Assembly: GCA_001725415.1 (NCBI GenBank)
Contig: MEGH01000041.1
Location: 1-51,582 of the forward strand
DNA length: 51,582 nt
Reading direction: 5' to 3'
From: Pseudonocardia sp. SCN 73-27
GTDB lineage: Bacteria > Actinomycetota > Actinomycetes > Mycobacteriales > Pseudonocardiaceae
Positions 16,114 to 24,818 of this stretch are shown piece after piece. The notes under the pieces are model-generated. The model ran no database searches. It had not been told where the DNA came from and saw only the letters and a list, made by a program, of their open reading frames with translations. A program made the position numbers and the translations under genes. Numbering within the stretch: position 1 is the first letter of the stretch; every line of letters begins with the position of its first letter.

Positions 16114-16776
16114 TCAGTTCTTGCTGAGGCGGTGGCGGGCCGCGCCCTGGCCCTCCTCGAGGGCGTGGGCGACCTCGGCCATGTCGGCGAGCAGGTCCTG
16201 CAGGCGCTCGGTCGTGGCGTCGACCGGTGCGGCCGCGAGCACCCACGCGTCCTCGGCCCACAGCAGCTCGATGTCGTTGCCGACCGCGTTGCCGGCGTCG
16301 GCCAGCTCCGGGGTGAGCAGCGGCTTCACCGCCTCGGCGTCGGAGACGAAGGCGTAGCGCTCACCGACGGGGGCGAGCAGGTCGAGGCCGGCATCGTCGG
16401 GCAGCGGCGCCGACGGCAGCCGAAGCTCGACGGCGGCGGGCAGCTGGGACTGCACCTGCACCGCGGCCAGCACCGAACTGATCCGGCCGTGCTGCTCGTG
16501 GTCGAAGACGTAGGCCTGACGGGGCCCCTGGTGCGTGGGGACGTTGCCGCTCACCAGGTTCCGGGCGATGCCCGGTCCGCCCTGGTGGATCGTCCCGTAG
16601 CGCCAGCGACTGGGCAGCACGGGATCGCTCTCGACGAACTCCCACTCCCGCAGTGCCGCCCAGCGCCTGCGGTCCCGGGTGCCTCCGTCGCCGCGGGTGC
16701 GGTCGGCGATCAGGAGGCCGATCCCGGCCAGGAGCGCGACCACGGCGATGACGAACCAGACCGACGCGTTGCCCAC
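16114..16776 (-). CDS. Conserved membrane-anchored hypothetical protein
   Basis: 220 aa. One N-terminal membrane helix (about residues 6-24, WFVIAVVALLAGIGLLIA) is followed by a soluble domain of about 190 residues with no recognised family; the cytoplasmic or external side is not certain. GTG 16776 is supported by TAGGCT 7 nt upstream (leaderless). A weak hairpin (7-bp stem, about 16091-16112) overlaps or follows the stop. It stands alone between the SDR gene and the WXG-like operon; no functional link to either can be shown. Confidence 0.75.
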   Translation of the reverse strand: MGNASVWFVIAVVALLAGIGLLIADRTRGDGGTRDRRRWAALREWEFVESDPVLPSRWRYGTIHQGGPGIARNLVSGNVPTHQGPRQAYVFDHEQHGRISSVLAAVQVQSQLPAAVELRLPSAPLPDDAGLDLLAPVGERYAFVSDAEAVKPLLTPELADAGNAVGNDIELLWAEDAWVLAAAPVDATTERLQDLLADMAEVAHALEEGQGAARHRLSKN

Positions 16777-16789
16777 GGCGGGGAGCCTA
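16777..16789 (-). promoter_or_regulatory. Leaderless promoter of the membrane-anchored protein gene
   Basis: TAGGCT on the minus strand (16789-16784), 7 nt, then GTG 16776. Confidence 0.45.
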
Positions 16790-16858
16790 GCCGCGCAGGC
16801 CCGCGACGTCCGGTAACGCGCCGGTCACTCGCCCGTTCGGCGCGTCGGAACCATCCGG

Positions 16859-17812
16859 TCAGACCGTCGCGTCCTTCCGCGCCTCCTTCTCGGCGCCGCG
16901 TGTCTGCACCGCCTCGTCGACGGCCGTGACCGCCGTGCCGGTGAACGGGTTGCCGACCTTGCCCTCGACCATCACGACGGACGCGGGCATCTTCAGCGGG
17001 TTGGCGCCCATCCACCTGGCGAAGCCGGCGGTCGTCGCGACGTGCAGCCCGCCGGCGAGGACGATGTCGGCCTTCTGCTCGAGCGTGGCGAGACGCGCGA
17101 TCAGGTCCGCGAGCCGCTGGGACGCGAGACCGAGCGCGTTCGCCAGCTTCTGGATCATGTGCGCGAATCTGCGCGCCAACGAGATCGCCGTCGACACGAC
17201 CCCGGCGATGAACGCCACGAGCGACGCTCCGGCTGTCACCGTCGCGGTCGTGACGGCCGCGACCAGCGGCCCGATCAGCTTGGCGACGAAGTCGGCGATG
17301 AGGTCGCGGATCGTCGAGCGGACGAACGCGGTCAGTGCGGCGGACCCGACCGTCTCGTCGACGAGCCGGTCGGCCTCGTCGGCGGCGGCCGCAACCGTGC
17401 CCGTCCACTCCCGGGCACGGACGCGGTAGGCGTCGGCCGCAGCGCCGTCCCAGCCGGTGAGCCGGTCGAGCGCGGCGGTGTCGTCGGCGGCGACCGCCTT
17501 CAGGTGCTTCGAGACGTTCGACCAGGTCCTGGCGTGCGCCTTGATCTCGGCGGGGTCGCCGAGGAGCGCGTCGAACGGCTCGCGCAGGAAGCCGATGTGC
17601 TCGATGGCCCAGCCGACGCCCGCGGCGGCGAGACTGCCGAACGGATCGGTGAGGACGCCGAGGGCGTCGATGCCGGTGGAGACGCCCTTGACCGCCATCG
17701 ACCCGATGTCGCCGGAGCCGGCCGCCTCACCGAACTCCATGACGCTCTCCGCGACGCCCGCACCGGCGTACCACGTCGTGGCCTCCGGCTTCGCGACGAG
17801 CTCGTCGGTCAT
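16859..17812 (-). CDS. WXG100/PPE-like type VII secretion target-type protein
   Basis: 317 aa, last gene of a three-gene operon. The region about 85-135 looks like a WXG100 helical hairpin, with the turn motif GWDGAAADAYRVRAREW. Next comes a long hydrophobic, Ala/Val-rich helical section (about 150-215) and a C-terminal region with LEQKADIVLAGG. No Sec signal peptide is present. The family is known for export through ESX (type VII) systems, and the neighbouring EspC-like and YbaB-like genes fit that. No ESX core gene is in this window. ATG 17812 overlaps the upstream stop. Exact family membership is moderately sure. Confidence 0.72.
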   Translation of the reverse strand: MTDELVAKPEATTWYAGAGVAESVMEFGEAAGSGDIGSMAVKGVSTGIDALGVLTDPFGSLAAAGVGWAIEHIGFLREPFDALLGDPAEIKAHARTWSNVSKHLKAVAADDTAALDRLTGWDGAAADAYRVRAREWTGTVAAAADEADRLVDETVGSAALTAFVRSTIRDLIADFVAKLIGPLVAAVTTATVTAGASLVAFIAGVVSTAISLARRFAHMIQKLANALGLASQRLADLIARLATLEQKADIVLAGGLHVATTAGFARWMGANPLKMPASVVMVEGKVGNPFTGTAVTAVDEAVQTRGAEKEARKDATV

Positions 17813-18111
17813 CGCGGGCCGCCGAACCCGGCGGCGATGCGCCGCTCGACCTCCCGATAGAGGGCGGCGGTGTCGCGCAACGACCGTCCGTGCCGTTCAC
17901 CGGTGCGCGCCGCGGCGCCCAACGTCGTGGTGAGGTCGTGGGAAGCAGTGATGACGCCCGCGGAAATTCCCTGACCGATGAGGCCGAACGCACCGGGGCC
18001 GACCGTCTTTCCAGCATTCGCCCCCGCCCTGACCCGGCCGGCGCGCTCCTCGACCGTGCCCGCGTGCGCGTCGACCGCGTCCACGTCGACCGAGAACCCG
18101 GCGGAGCTCAC
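17809..18111 (-). CDS. EspC-like ESX-associated small protein
   Basis: 100-aa helical protein resembling the EspC/type VII secretion target family. It has FSVDVDAVDAHAGTVEERAGRV at the N terminus (a start typical of that family) and a central Gly-rich GPGAFGLIGQG turn between two helices. GTG 18111 overlaps the stop of the upstream ybaB-like gene, and its own stop overlaps the start of the WXG-like gene, so all three are translationally coupled. It is probably a secreted partner or chaperone of the WXG-like protein (inference). Confidence 0.75.
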   Translation of the reverse strand: MSSAGFSVDVDAVDAHAGTVEERAGRVRAGANAGKTVGPGAFGLIGQGISAGVITASHDLTTTLGAAARTGERHGRSLRDTAALYREVERRIAAGFGGPR

Positions 18112-18467
18112 TGCGCCGGCCCGGTCAGGGACGCCCGCAGCAGGCTCATGGTCGCGGAGTCGGCACCCCACAGGCGTTCCGCGGCCTCGACCGCTTCGGC
18201 GGCGGCCTGCCTCCTCGCTTCCGCGGCCGTTCCGAGGAGCTGCTCGGCGAGCCGCTCCCGGGTGATCGACGCGGCGGCCGGGGAGAAGACGACGTCGAGC
18301 AGCGCGCCGGAGGGCTCGACGGTGACGGTGACCGACCCGTCGCGACTGCGCGCGGTGCCGGTGACGGCCGCCATCTCGGTGCCCGCCTGCTCGGCGCGGG
18401 CGGCGACGTCGTCGAGACGGGCGGCGTAGTCGTCGAGCCAGTCGCGGGCGCGGTCCTGTGTGGTCAT
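18108..18467 (-). CDS. YbaB/EbfC-family protein
   Basis: 119 aa. N-terminal coiled helix (about 1-35), a central three-stranded beta section (SVTVTVEPSGALLDVVF) and a C-terminal helix, the YbaB/EbfC arrangement. Standalone YbaB binds DNA as a nucleoid-associated protein, but divergent actinobacterial members are common beside ESX/WXG genes, and this gene leads such an operon. ATG 18467 is chosen because TACCGT lies 8 nt upstream and the upstream part of the frame has non-coding character. Whether it binds DNA is unknown. Confidence 0.8.
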   Translation of the reverse strand: MTTQDRARDWLDDYAARLDDVAARAEQAGTEMAAVTGTARSRDGSVTVTVEPSGALLDVVFSPAAASITRERLAEQLLGTAAEARRQAAAEAVEAAERLWGADSATMSLLRASLTGPAQ

Positions 18468-18481
18468 GGCCGCGGACGGTA
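18468..18481 (-). promoter_or_regulatory. Leaderless promoter of the ybaB-like operon
   Basis: TACCGT on the minus strand (18481-18476), 8 nt, then ATG 18467. Confidence 0.4.
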
Positions 18482-18564
18482 GGACGCGAGCCGCGGACGG
18501 CGCGGGCGAACGGAGGGGATCGGTTCCGCTCGTGAATGTCGCGACGTCCTGCGACGGCCGACTC

Positions 18565-18618
18565 GCGCGCAACCTCACGGTTGGTCCCGCCACGGAGAAC
18601 AGCACCGAGGTTGCGCGC
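18565..18618. repeat. Inverted repeat with GCGCGCAACCTC arms
   Basis: GCGCGCAACCTC (18565-18576) and its exact complement GAGGTTGCGCGC (18607-18618) flank 30 nt. The left arm continues as CACGGTTG, and this 19-bp unit recurs with one change at 51459-51475 near the IS30 end. It lies in the 180-bp gap between the ybaB promoter and the clpB terminator, which is otherwise empty. Confidence 0.6.
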
Positions 18619-18648
18619 CGTTCGACGCGTCCGCCCGCCGCCGGCCTC

Positions 18649-18688
18649 GTGAGCGGCAATGGTCGCCACAGCGACCATTGCCGCTCAC
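18649..18688. terminator. 18-bp stem hairpin after clpB, dispersed-repeat type (copy 2)
   Basis: GTGAGCGGCAATGGTCGC (18649-18666), loop CACA, then the exact complement (18671-18688), starting 4 bp after the clpB stop. The outer arm matches the palindrome at 11412-11451 except for one compensated C-G for T-A change; the inner stem is different. Very likely the clpB transcription terminator. Confidence 0.75.
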
Positions 18689-18692
18689 AGGC

Positions 18693-21308
18693 TCACACGG
18701 TCAGCGGTGACGAGGCCCGGCCGACGACCAGCCCGCCGGTACCGCCGGAGGCCGAGGGGTCGAGGTCGACCCGCACGGTGTCGCCCTCGCGGACGGACCC
18801 CGAGAGCAGCTCCTTGGCCAGCTGGTCGCCGATCGACGACTGCACCAGCCGCCGCAGCGGCCGCGCACCGTAGACCGGGTCGAACCCGTTCATGGCCAGC
18901 CACTCGCGGGCAGCGTCGGACACGTCGAGCGTGAGCCGGCGCCGGGCCAGCCGGTTGCCCAGGACGTCGAGCTGGATGTCGACGATGTGGGTCAGCTCCT
19001 CGGTCGACAGCGCGTGGAAGACCACGACGTCGTCGAGCCGGTTGAGGAACTCCGGCTTGAAGTGGTGCTGCACGACCGACATGACCGCGTCCTTGCGGGC
19101 GGCGTCGTCGAGCGCGGGGTCGGCGATGGCCTGGGAGCCGAGGTTCGACGTCAGCACCAGGATGGTGTTGCGGAAGTCGACCGTGCGGCCCTGGCCGTCG
19201 GTGAGGCGGCCGTCGTCGAGCACCTGCAGGAGCGTGTCGAAGACGTCCGGGTGGGCCTTCTCGACCTCGTCGAGCAGCACCACGGTGTAGGGGCGGCGCC
19301 GCACCGCCTCGGTGAGCTGGCCGCCCTGGTCGTAGCCGACGTAGCCGGGAGGGGCGCCGACGAGGCGGGCCACCGAGTGCTTCTCGGAGTACTCGCTCAT
19401 GTCGATGCGCACCATGGCGCGCTCGTCGTCGAACAGGAACTCGGCCAGCGCCTTGGCCAGTTCCGTCTTGCCGACGCCGGTGGGGCCGAGGAACAGGAAC
19501 GACCCGGTGGGGCGGTTCTCGTCGGCGATCCCGGCGCGGGCGCGGCGGACGGCGTCGGACACGGCGCGGACGGCCTCGGCCTGGCCGACGACGCGGCGGC
19601 CCAGCTCGTCCTCCATGCGCAGGAGCTTGGCGGTCTCGCCCTCGAGCATGCGACCGGCGGGGATGCCGGTCCACGCGCTGACGACCTCGGCGACGTCGTC
19701 GGGGCCGACCTCCTCCTTGAGCATAACCTCCTCGTGCTCCTGCACGACCTCGGTCTTGGCGGCGAGCTCCTTCTCCAGCTGCGGGATGCGGCCGTAGAGC
19801 AGCTCGGACGCGCGCCCGAGGTCGCCGTCGCGGTCGGCCCGCTCGTACTCGCCGCGGAGCTGCTCGAGCTGTGCGGCGAGCTCGCGGGTCGCCTCGATGG
19901 CGCCCTTCTCGTTCTGCCAGCGCGCGGTCAGGGCGTTCAACGACTCGCGCTTCTCGGCCAGCTCCTCGCGCAGCGCGGCGAGCCGGTCCTTCGACGCGTC
20001 GTCGGACTCCTTCTCCAGCGCCATCTCCTCGATCTCCAGCCGGCGCACGGCGCGCTCGACGATGTCGATCTCGACGGGGCGGGAGTCGATCTCCATGCGC
20101 AGCCGGGACGCGGCCTCGTCGACGAGGTCGATCGCCTTGTCGGGCAGGAAGCGCGCAGTGATGTAGCGGTCGGAGAGCGTGGCGGCGGCGACGAGCGCGG
20201 CGTCGGTGATGCGGACGCCGTGGTGCACCTCGTAGCGCTCCTTGAGGCCACGCAGGATGCCGACGGTGTCCTCCACCGACGGCTCGCCGACCAGCACCTG
20301 CTGGAACCGCCGCTCGAGGGCGGGGTCCTTCTCGATGTGCTGGCGGTACTCGTCGAGCGTGGTGGCGCCGACCATCCGCAGCTCGCCGCGGGCGAGCATC
20401 GGCTTGATCATGTTGCCGGCGTCCATCGCGCCCTCACCGGTCGCGCCGGCACCGACGATGGTGTGCAGCTCGTCGATGAAGGTGATGACCTCACCGGCGG
20501 AGTCGGTGATCTCCTTCAGGACGGCCTTGAGCCGCTCCTCGAACTCCCCGCGGTACTTGGCGCCGGCCACCATCGACCCGAGGTCGAGGGCGATGACGCG
20601 CTTGCCGCGCAACGACTCCGGCACGTCGCCGGCCACGATGCGCTGGGCGAGGCCCTCGACGATCGCGGTCTTGCCGACGCCGGGCTCGCCGATCAGCACG
20701 GGGTTGTTCTTGGTGCGCCGCGACAGCACCTGCACGACACGGCGGATCTCGGTGTCGCGCCCGATGACGGGGTCGAGGTCGCCCTCGCGCGCCCGGGCGG
20801 TGAGGTCCTGGCCGTACTTCTCCAAGGCTTGGTAGCTGCCCTCGGGGTCGGGGCTGGTGACCCGCGCGGAGCCGCGGACCTTGGTGAAGGCCTCGCGCAG
20901 CGCGTCGGGCGTGGCGCCGTGCCGCTGCAGCAGCTGCGCGACGGGGCCGCCCTTGTCGGCCAACCCGACGAGCAGGTGCTCGGTGGAGACGTACTCGTCG
21001 CCCATCTCGGTGGCGAGCTGCTGGGCGGCGGTGATGGCCGCGAGCGCGTCGCGGGAGAGCTGCGGCGCGCTGACGGTCGAGCCGGCGGCCGACGGCAGTC
21101 GGTTGCCGAGCTGGGTGAGCTCGCCGCGCACCGCGGCGGTGTCGGCGCCGACGGCCTCGAGCAGGGGCGCGGCGATCCCGTCACCCTGGGCCAGCAGGGC
21201 GCCGAGCAGGTGTGTGGGACCGACGTCCGGGTTGCCGGCGAGGGTGGCCGCCTGGGCGGCTGCCGAGATCGCCTGCTGGGTCTTGGTGGTGGGGTTGAAG
21301 GCGTCCAC
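18693..21308 (-). CDS. clpB: ClpB protein disaggregase
   Basis: Hsp100 hexameric disaggregase (871 aa) that works with DnaK/DnaJ/GrpE to pull proteins out of aggregates. Complete: Clp N-domain (1-145), first AAA domain with GEPGVGKT (about 206), the coiled-coil M-domain (about 400-525), second AAA domain with GPTGVGKT (about 606), Walker [12 protein letters not shown] and a C-terminal D2 small domain. The upstream region holds a HAIR element at 21395-21415, so expression is probably repressed by HspR encoded at 26060-26545. A hairpin closes the gene. Confidence 0.97.
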   Translation of the reverse strand: MDAFNPTTKTQQAISAAAQAATLAGNPDVGPTHLLGALLAQGDGIAAPLLEAVGADTAAVRGELTQLGNRLPSAAGSTVSAPQLSRDALAAITAAQQLATEMGDEYVSTEHLLVGLADKGGPVAQLLQRHGATPDALREAFTKVRGSARVTSPDPEGSYQALEKYGQDLTARAREGDLDPVIGRDTEIRRVVQVLSRRTKNNPVLIGEPGVGKTAIVEGLAQRIVAGDVPESLRGKRVIALDLGSMVAGAKYRGEFEERLKAVLKEITDSAGEVITFIDELHTIVGAGATGEGAMDAGNMIKPMLARGELRMVGATTLDEYRQHIEKDPALERRFQQVLVGEPSVEDTVGILRGLKERYEVHHGVRITDAALVAAATLSDRYITARFLPDKAIDLVDEAASRLRMEIDSRPVEIDIVERAVRRLEIEEMALEKESDDASKDRLAALREELAEKRESLNALTARWQNEKGAIEATRELAAQLEQLRGEYERADRDGDLGRASELLYGRIPQLEKELAAKTEVVQEHEEVMLKEEVGPDDVAEVVSAWTGIPAGRMLEGETAKLLRMEDELGRRVVGQAEAVRAVSDAVRRARAGIADENRPTGSFLFLGPTGVGKTELAKALAEFLFDDERAMVRIDMSEYSEKHSVARLVGAPPGYVGYDQGGQLTEAVRRRPYTVVLLDEVEKAHPDVFDTLLQVLDDGRLTDGQGRTVDFRNTILVLTSNLGSQAIADPALDDAARKDAVMSVVQHHFKPEFLNRLDDVVVFHALSTEELTHIVDIQLDVLGNRLARRRLTLDVSDAAREWLAMNGFDPVYGARPLRRLVQSSIGDQLAKELLSGSVREGDTVRVDLDPSASGGTGGLVVGRASSPLTV

Positions 21309-21394
21309 CGCGTTCCTCCTGGGTCCTTCCGTGTCCGCATGGGCAGCACGGCCGGGTGCCAGTGTGCCCTGTCTTGAGAGCCAACGTCAGGAAA

Positions 21395-21415
21395 CTTGAG
21401 TCTGTTCCGCTCAAC
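21395..21415. promoter_or_regulatory. HAIR operator (HspR site) between clpB and the AAA+ gene
   Basis: CTTGAGT, 7 nt, GCTCAAC: 12 of 14 positions of the HAIR consensus CTTGAGT-N7-ACTCAAG. It is 87 bp upstream of clpB and 36 bp upstream of the divergent AAA+ gene, so HspR bound here could control both. A further half site, CTTGAGA, lies at 21373-21379. Confidence 0.8.
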
Positions 21416-21450
21416 TGCGTCGAATCGGGTGACAGGGATACTGGAGCACG

Positions 21451-22704
21451 ATGACCGACGACGCGCTGCTCACCAGCCTGCTCGCCGCCGTGGCCGGCGC
21501 ACCCGACGACGTGCCCCTGCGGCTGCACGTCGCGGAGCTGCTGGCCTCGGCCCATCGCCCCGCCGACGCGTTGGCCCACTGCAGCCACGTGCTCATCGTC
21601 GAACCGGGTAATCCCGCAGCGTTGGCGCTGCTGCAACGCATCACCGGCGCGCTGACGGGCGGCGCCCCCGCGGCACCCCGCCCGCAGCCCGCGCACGAGC
21701 CGCCCACCGGGCCGCTGCCCGCGCCGGGGTTCGACTGGGACAAGGCCGAGCAGCAGGTCGCCGACATCCGCTTCACCGAGCCTGCCCCGGGCGAGGACGT
21801 CGGAGGGCCGCCGACCGAGGACTTCCGCGCACCCGAGCGACCCACCGTCCGGCTGTCCGACGTCGGCGGCATGGACGACGTGAAACAGCGACTGGAGCTG
21901 GCGTTCCTCGGGCCCGTCCGCAACCCCGACATGGCGCGGCGCTTCGGCGCGACGGCCCGCGGCGGGCTGCTGCTCTACGGCCCGCCGGGCTGCGGAAAGA
22001 CGTTCATCGCCCGCGCGGTCGCCGGCGAGCTGGGGGCGAGGTTCGTCGAGATCGGGATCGCCGACGTCCTCGACATGTGGGTGGGGCGCAGCGAGCGCAA
22101 CCTCGCCGAGATCTTCCGCACGGCCCGTCGCAACGCGCCCTGCGTGCTTTTCCTCGACGAGGTCGATGCCCTCGGCCAGAAGCGCTCCCACCTGACGCAC
22201 TCGGGCAGCCTGCGCAACACCGTCAACCAGCTGCTGTCGGAGATGGACTCCGCGACCGGCGCCAACGACGGCGTCTTCGTCCTCGGCGCCACCAACCACC
22301 CCTGGGACCTCGACAGCGCGCTGCGGCGGCCGGGCCGCTTCGACCGGATGCTGCTGGTCCTGCCGCCCGACGCGCAGGCCCGCGCCGCGATCCTGCGTCA
22401 CCACCTGCGCGACCGACCCGTCGCGGAGCTCGACGTCGCGAAGGTGGTGAAGGCGACCGAGCACTACTCCGGCGCCGACATCGCCCACGTCTGCGACACC
22501 GCGGCCGAGCGGGCGCTCGCCGCGTCGATGCGGTCGGGCAACGTCCAGGCGCTGACGACGCGCGACATGCTCGCCGCCGCGCGCGAGGTCACGCCCAGCA
22601 CCGGGCCGTGGTTCGCCGCCGCGCGCAACGTCGCCCTGTTCGGCAACACCGACGGGAGCTACGACGACCTCGCCGCCTACCTGAAGCGCAACCGCAGCCT
22701 GTGA
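21451..22704 (+). CDS. CDC48/FtsH-like AAA+ ATPase with N-terminal TPR-like domain
   Basis: Single-AAA-domain ATPase (417 aa). Residues about 5-68 are TPR-like helices; a proline-rich linker (70-125) leads to the AAA domain with Walker A GPPGCGKT (177-184), Walker B VLFLDEVDALG, and RRPGRFDR carrying the arginine finger. No protease domain follows; the C-terminal lid ends with a short tail (DDLAAYLKRNRSL). It is divergent from clpB with a shared HAIR element 36 bp upstream of its start, which has a TGGAG ribosome binding site. Its stop overlaps the TPR membrane protein start (GTGA). Probably a protein-remodelling ATPase of the heat-shock response; its substrate is unknown. Confidence 0.88.
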   Translation: MTDDALLTSLLAAVAGAPDDVPLRLHVAELLASAHRPADALAHCSHVLIVEPGNPAALALLQRITGALTGGAPAAPRPQPAHEPPTGPLPAPGFDWDKAEQQVADIRFTEPAPGEDVGGPPTEDFRAPERPTVRLSDVGGMDDVKQRLELAFLGPVRNPDMARRFGATARGGLLLYGPPGCGKTFIARAVAGELGARFVEIGIADVLDMWVGRSERNLAEIFRTARRNAPCVLFLDEVDALGQKRSHLTHSGSLRNTVNQLLSEMDSATGANDGVFVLGATNHPWDLDSALRRPGRFDRMLLVLPPDAQARAAILRHHLRDRPVAELDVAKVVKATEHYSGADIAHVCDTAAERALAASMRSGNVQALTTRDMLAAAREVTPSTGPWFAAARNVALFGNTDGSYDDLAAYLKRNRSL

Positions 22705-23789
22705 GTGCGCCCGGCGCCGATGCACTCGCCGACGCGCGGGTCCGTGTCGCCCACCTGCGCCAGGTCCGCCGCCTCGACGACGCCGAACGGGCTGCCCGCG
22801 ACGCGCTCGCGTCCTGGCCGACCGACGCCGGGCTGCTGTGCGAGCTGGCGGCAGTGCTGTTGGCGGAGGAGCGGTACGCCGAGGCACTTCCGGCCGCCGA
22901 CGCCGCGGTCGCCGCCGACCCCGAGGACGAGCGCGGGCACCGGCTGCGCGGGCTGCTGCTGTCGATGCTCGACCGGCACGCCGAGGCGCTGTCCGCGGCG
23001 TGGACGGCGGTGTCGATCGCGCCGCACGAGCCCGTCGCCGGCATCGCCTACACGCGGGTGCTGCAGCGCGCCGGCCGGTTGCACGACGCCGCCCGGGCCG
23101 CGGGCCGCGTCGTGACCCTGGCACCGTCGTCGCCCGACGCGCACTTCCTGCTCGCCGACGTGGCCGGCGACCTCGGCGACGTCGCGACCGCGCGGCGCGC
23201 CTACGAGGAGACGCTGCGGCTCGACCCGGAGCACGCCGCGGCCCGTCATGACCTCGCGGTCCTCGACGCCCGCGCCCGCAGGCCCGGCCGGGCGCTGCGC
23301 GGGCTCATCGACGCCGGCCGCCTCGCCCCGGCGATGACGCAGGTCCGGTCGACGGTCGTCGCCGTGCTCTGGCAGCTGTCCGGACGCATGCGACTGTGGC
23401 TCGTCGTCGCGACGATCGCCGTCCTCGCGACCGCCGACAACCCCCTCGCCGCGCGGATCGTCGGCGGCGTCGTCCTGCTGCTCACCGCGGCCCTGGGCTG
23501 GTGGTCGCTGCGTGAGCTGCCCCGCGGGTCGTGGCCCGTCCTGGTCGCGACGCTGCGCACCGACCGACCGTTGACGCTGGTCTACGCCGTGCTGGCGGTG
23601 TGCCTGCTCGTGCTTGTCGCGGTCGTCGCCACCGGGCTCGGGGCGCTCGCGGTCCTCGTGTGGTTCGCGCTGATCGCGCTCGGGGTGCTGACGGTCCTCG
23701 TCGGCCTGGTGCGCAGACGTCGGCAGCGCACGTCGGGTCGCCGACCCGTCAGCGCTGCTTGCGGAGCGCCCGGGAGACGCCGCCGGTGA
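22701..23789 (+). CDS. TPR-repeat membrane protein partnered with the AAA+ ATPase
   Basis: 362 aa: about five TPR units (residues 5-205, with the repeat pattern clearest at AAVLLAEERYAEALPAADAA and RRAYEETLRLDPEHAAA), then four hydrophobic helices (about 231-246, 251-270, 291-312, 313-336) and a basic tail. It begins at GTG 22701, overlapping the ATPase stop, so the pair is translationally coupled. The TPR domain could recruit the ATPase or its clients to the membrane (inference). The last 13 codons overlap the 3' end of the convergent PPOX gene. Confidence 0.82.
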   Translation: MSAPGADALADARVRVAHLRQVRRLDDAERAARDALASWPTDAGLLCELAAVLLAEERYAEALPAADAAVAADPEDERGHRLRGLLLSMLDRHAEALSAAWTAVSIAPHEPVAGIAYTRVLQRAGRLHDAARAAGRVVTLAPSSPDAHFLLADVAGDLGDVATARRAYEETLRLDPEHAAARHDLAVLDARARRPGRALRGLIDAGRLAPAMTQVRSTVVAVLWQLSGRMRLWLVVATIAVLATADNPLAARIVGGVVLLLTAALGWWSLRELPRGSWPVLVATLRTDRPLTLVYAVLAVCLLVLVAVVATGLGALAVLVWFALIALGVLTVLVGLVRRRRQRTSGRRPVSAACGAPGRRRR

Positions 23790-24597
23790 GGTGGGTCGTG
23801 CTGGGGAACCGGGGGCGGGCGGGGCGGGCCACGGCGTGCGGTTCCCGCGGCACGCTCGGCTCGGTGTCCTTCGCGTGGAAGTAGTCGCCGCCCTTGCGGG
23901 CCGGGTCGTCGGTGCCCCAGGCGCGCCGCTGTGACACCCGCTCCATGCGCGGGATGTGCTTGCGGCAGTGGATGTAGGCCTCCTCGACGTCGACCACGAC
24001 CCAGCGCTCGGCGCGTCGGCCGCGGCCGTGATCGACGCCGACGCCGCCGTGGAGGTCGCGGAAGTCGGCGTCCTCGACGATCCGCGCCGTCCCGTTGACG
24101 TGCAGCCCGATGAGATCGTCGACGAAGTCGACCATCAGGAGCCCGACGTGGGCGTTCTCGCTGATGTTGCCGAGGCTGGCGTGCACCCCGTTCCCCCGGT
24201 ACTCCGGGTAGGCGAGGGTGTACTCGTCGAGGACGACGACGAAGCCCGGAGGCCCCGCCCGGAGTGACGCATCGCACTCCCCGTGGGCGTCGGACGTGGA
24301 GACGAACAGCATCTCCATCCGGCCGACGAACTCGATCATCCGGGGCAGGAGGCGGTCGCGCATCTGGTCCGCGTAGAACCTGTCGGCGCGTTCGCGAGTC
24401 CCGTGGGCCTCCTGCAGGACGTGTTCGCCGACCGATCCGGGGCGCCGCGGAGCCACCGGAATCTCGGCATCCGGCCTGGTGGGGACCACCGGAGGCAGGG
24501 CGTCGGGCACCACGACGGGTACCGTGACGGACGGGCCTGACGATCTGCGGAGGGCGGACCGGCGGCGACCGGTGACACCGGGAACACGGAGAGCCAC
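23749..24597 (-). CDS. PPOX-fold flavin-binding protein, second copy
   Basis: Split-barrel PPOX-family protein (282 aa from GTG 24597). Core region: IEFVGRMEMLFVSTSDAHGE, then YPEYRGNGVHASLGNI, VGLLMVDFVDDLIGLHVNGTARIV and VVVDVEEAYIHCRKHIPRM, the last being typical of the flavin-binding clade. It resembles the C-terminal half of the protein at 5382-6311. The N-terminal 60 or so residues are variable, and the start is uncertain; the frame is open up to 24777. It is divergent from the flavohaemoglobin-like gene, which may imply shared redox or nitrosative-stress control, and converges on the TPR gene with a 41-bp overlap. Confidence 0.8.
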   Translation of the reverse strand: MALRVPGVTGRRRSALRRSSGPSVTVPVVVPDALPPVVPTRPDAEIPVAPRRPGSVGEHVLQEAHGTRERADRFYADQMRDRLLPRMIEFVGRMEMLFVSTSDAHGECDASLRAGPPGFVVVLDEYTLAYPEYRGNGVHASLGNISENAHVGLLMVDFVDDLIGLHVNGTARIVEDADFRDLHGGVGVDHGRGRRAERWVVVDVEEAYIHCRKHIPRMERVSQRRAWGTDDPARKGGDYFHAKDTEPSVPREPHAVARPARPRFPSTTHLTGGVSRALRKQR

Positions 24598-24818
24598 GTC
24601 TACACGGTGCCACTTCGTACCCGGGTGGTCACGCTTTGCTCCGTCGGACGCTACGCTGGCCAACCGGCGCCGACGGCGCCACTGTGTGTGATCACCGTCC
24701 CCGAACGGATGAAGATGTGCTGCGAAGATCGACGCGCGATTAGGGTCGGAGACCCGCTCGCCGTCGCGCGGCGCCACATGTTCAGCCCCCGCACGACCGA
24801 GGAGAGTGTCGGCCCCCG
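24598..24818. promoter_or_regulatory. Divergent intergenic region, PPOX gene / flavohaemoglobin-like gene
   Basis: 221 bp. A GGCGCC-GAC-GGCGCC repeat at 24666-24680 and a TACGCT hexamer at 24652-24657 (plus) are the only elements noted. No convincing NsrR- or NorR-like site is visible. Start codon usage of the PPOX gene may take in part of it. Confidence 0.4.

Noticed and set aside
18987-21377. 796-codon plus-strand frame opposite clpB
   Set aside because: Antisense shadow of clpB; Gly/Leu/Asp-rich with no family features.
24666-24680. GGCGCC-GAC-GGCGCC as regulator site
   Set aside because: Short GC-only words are expected often at this base composition; no other support.
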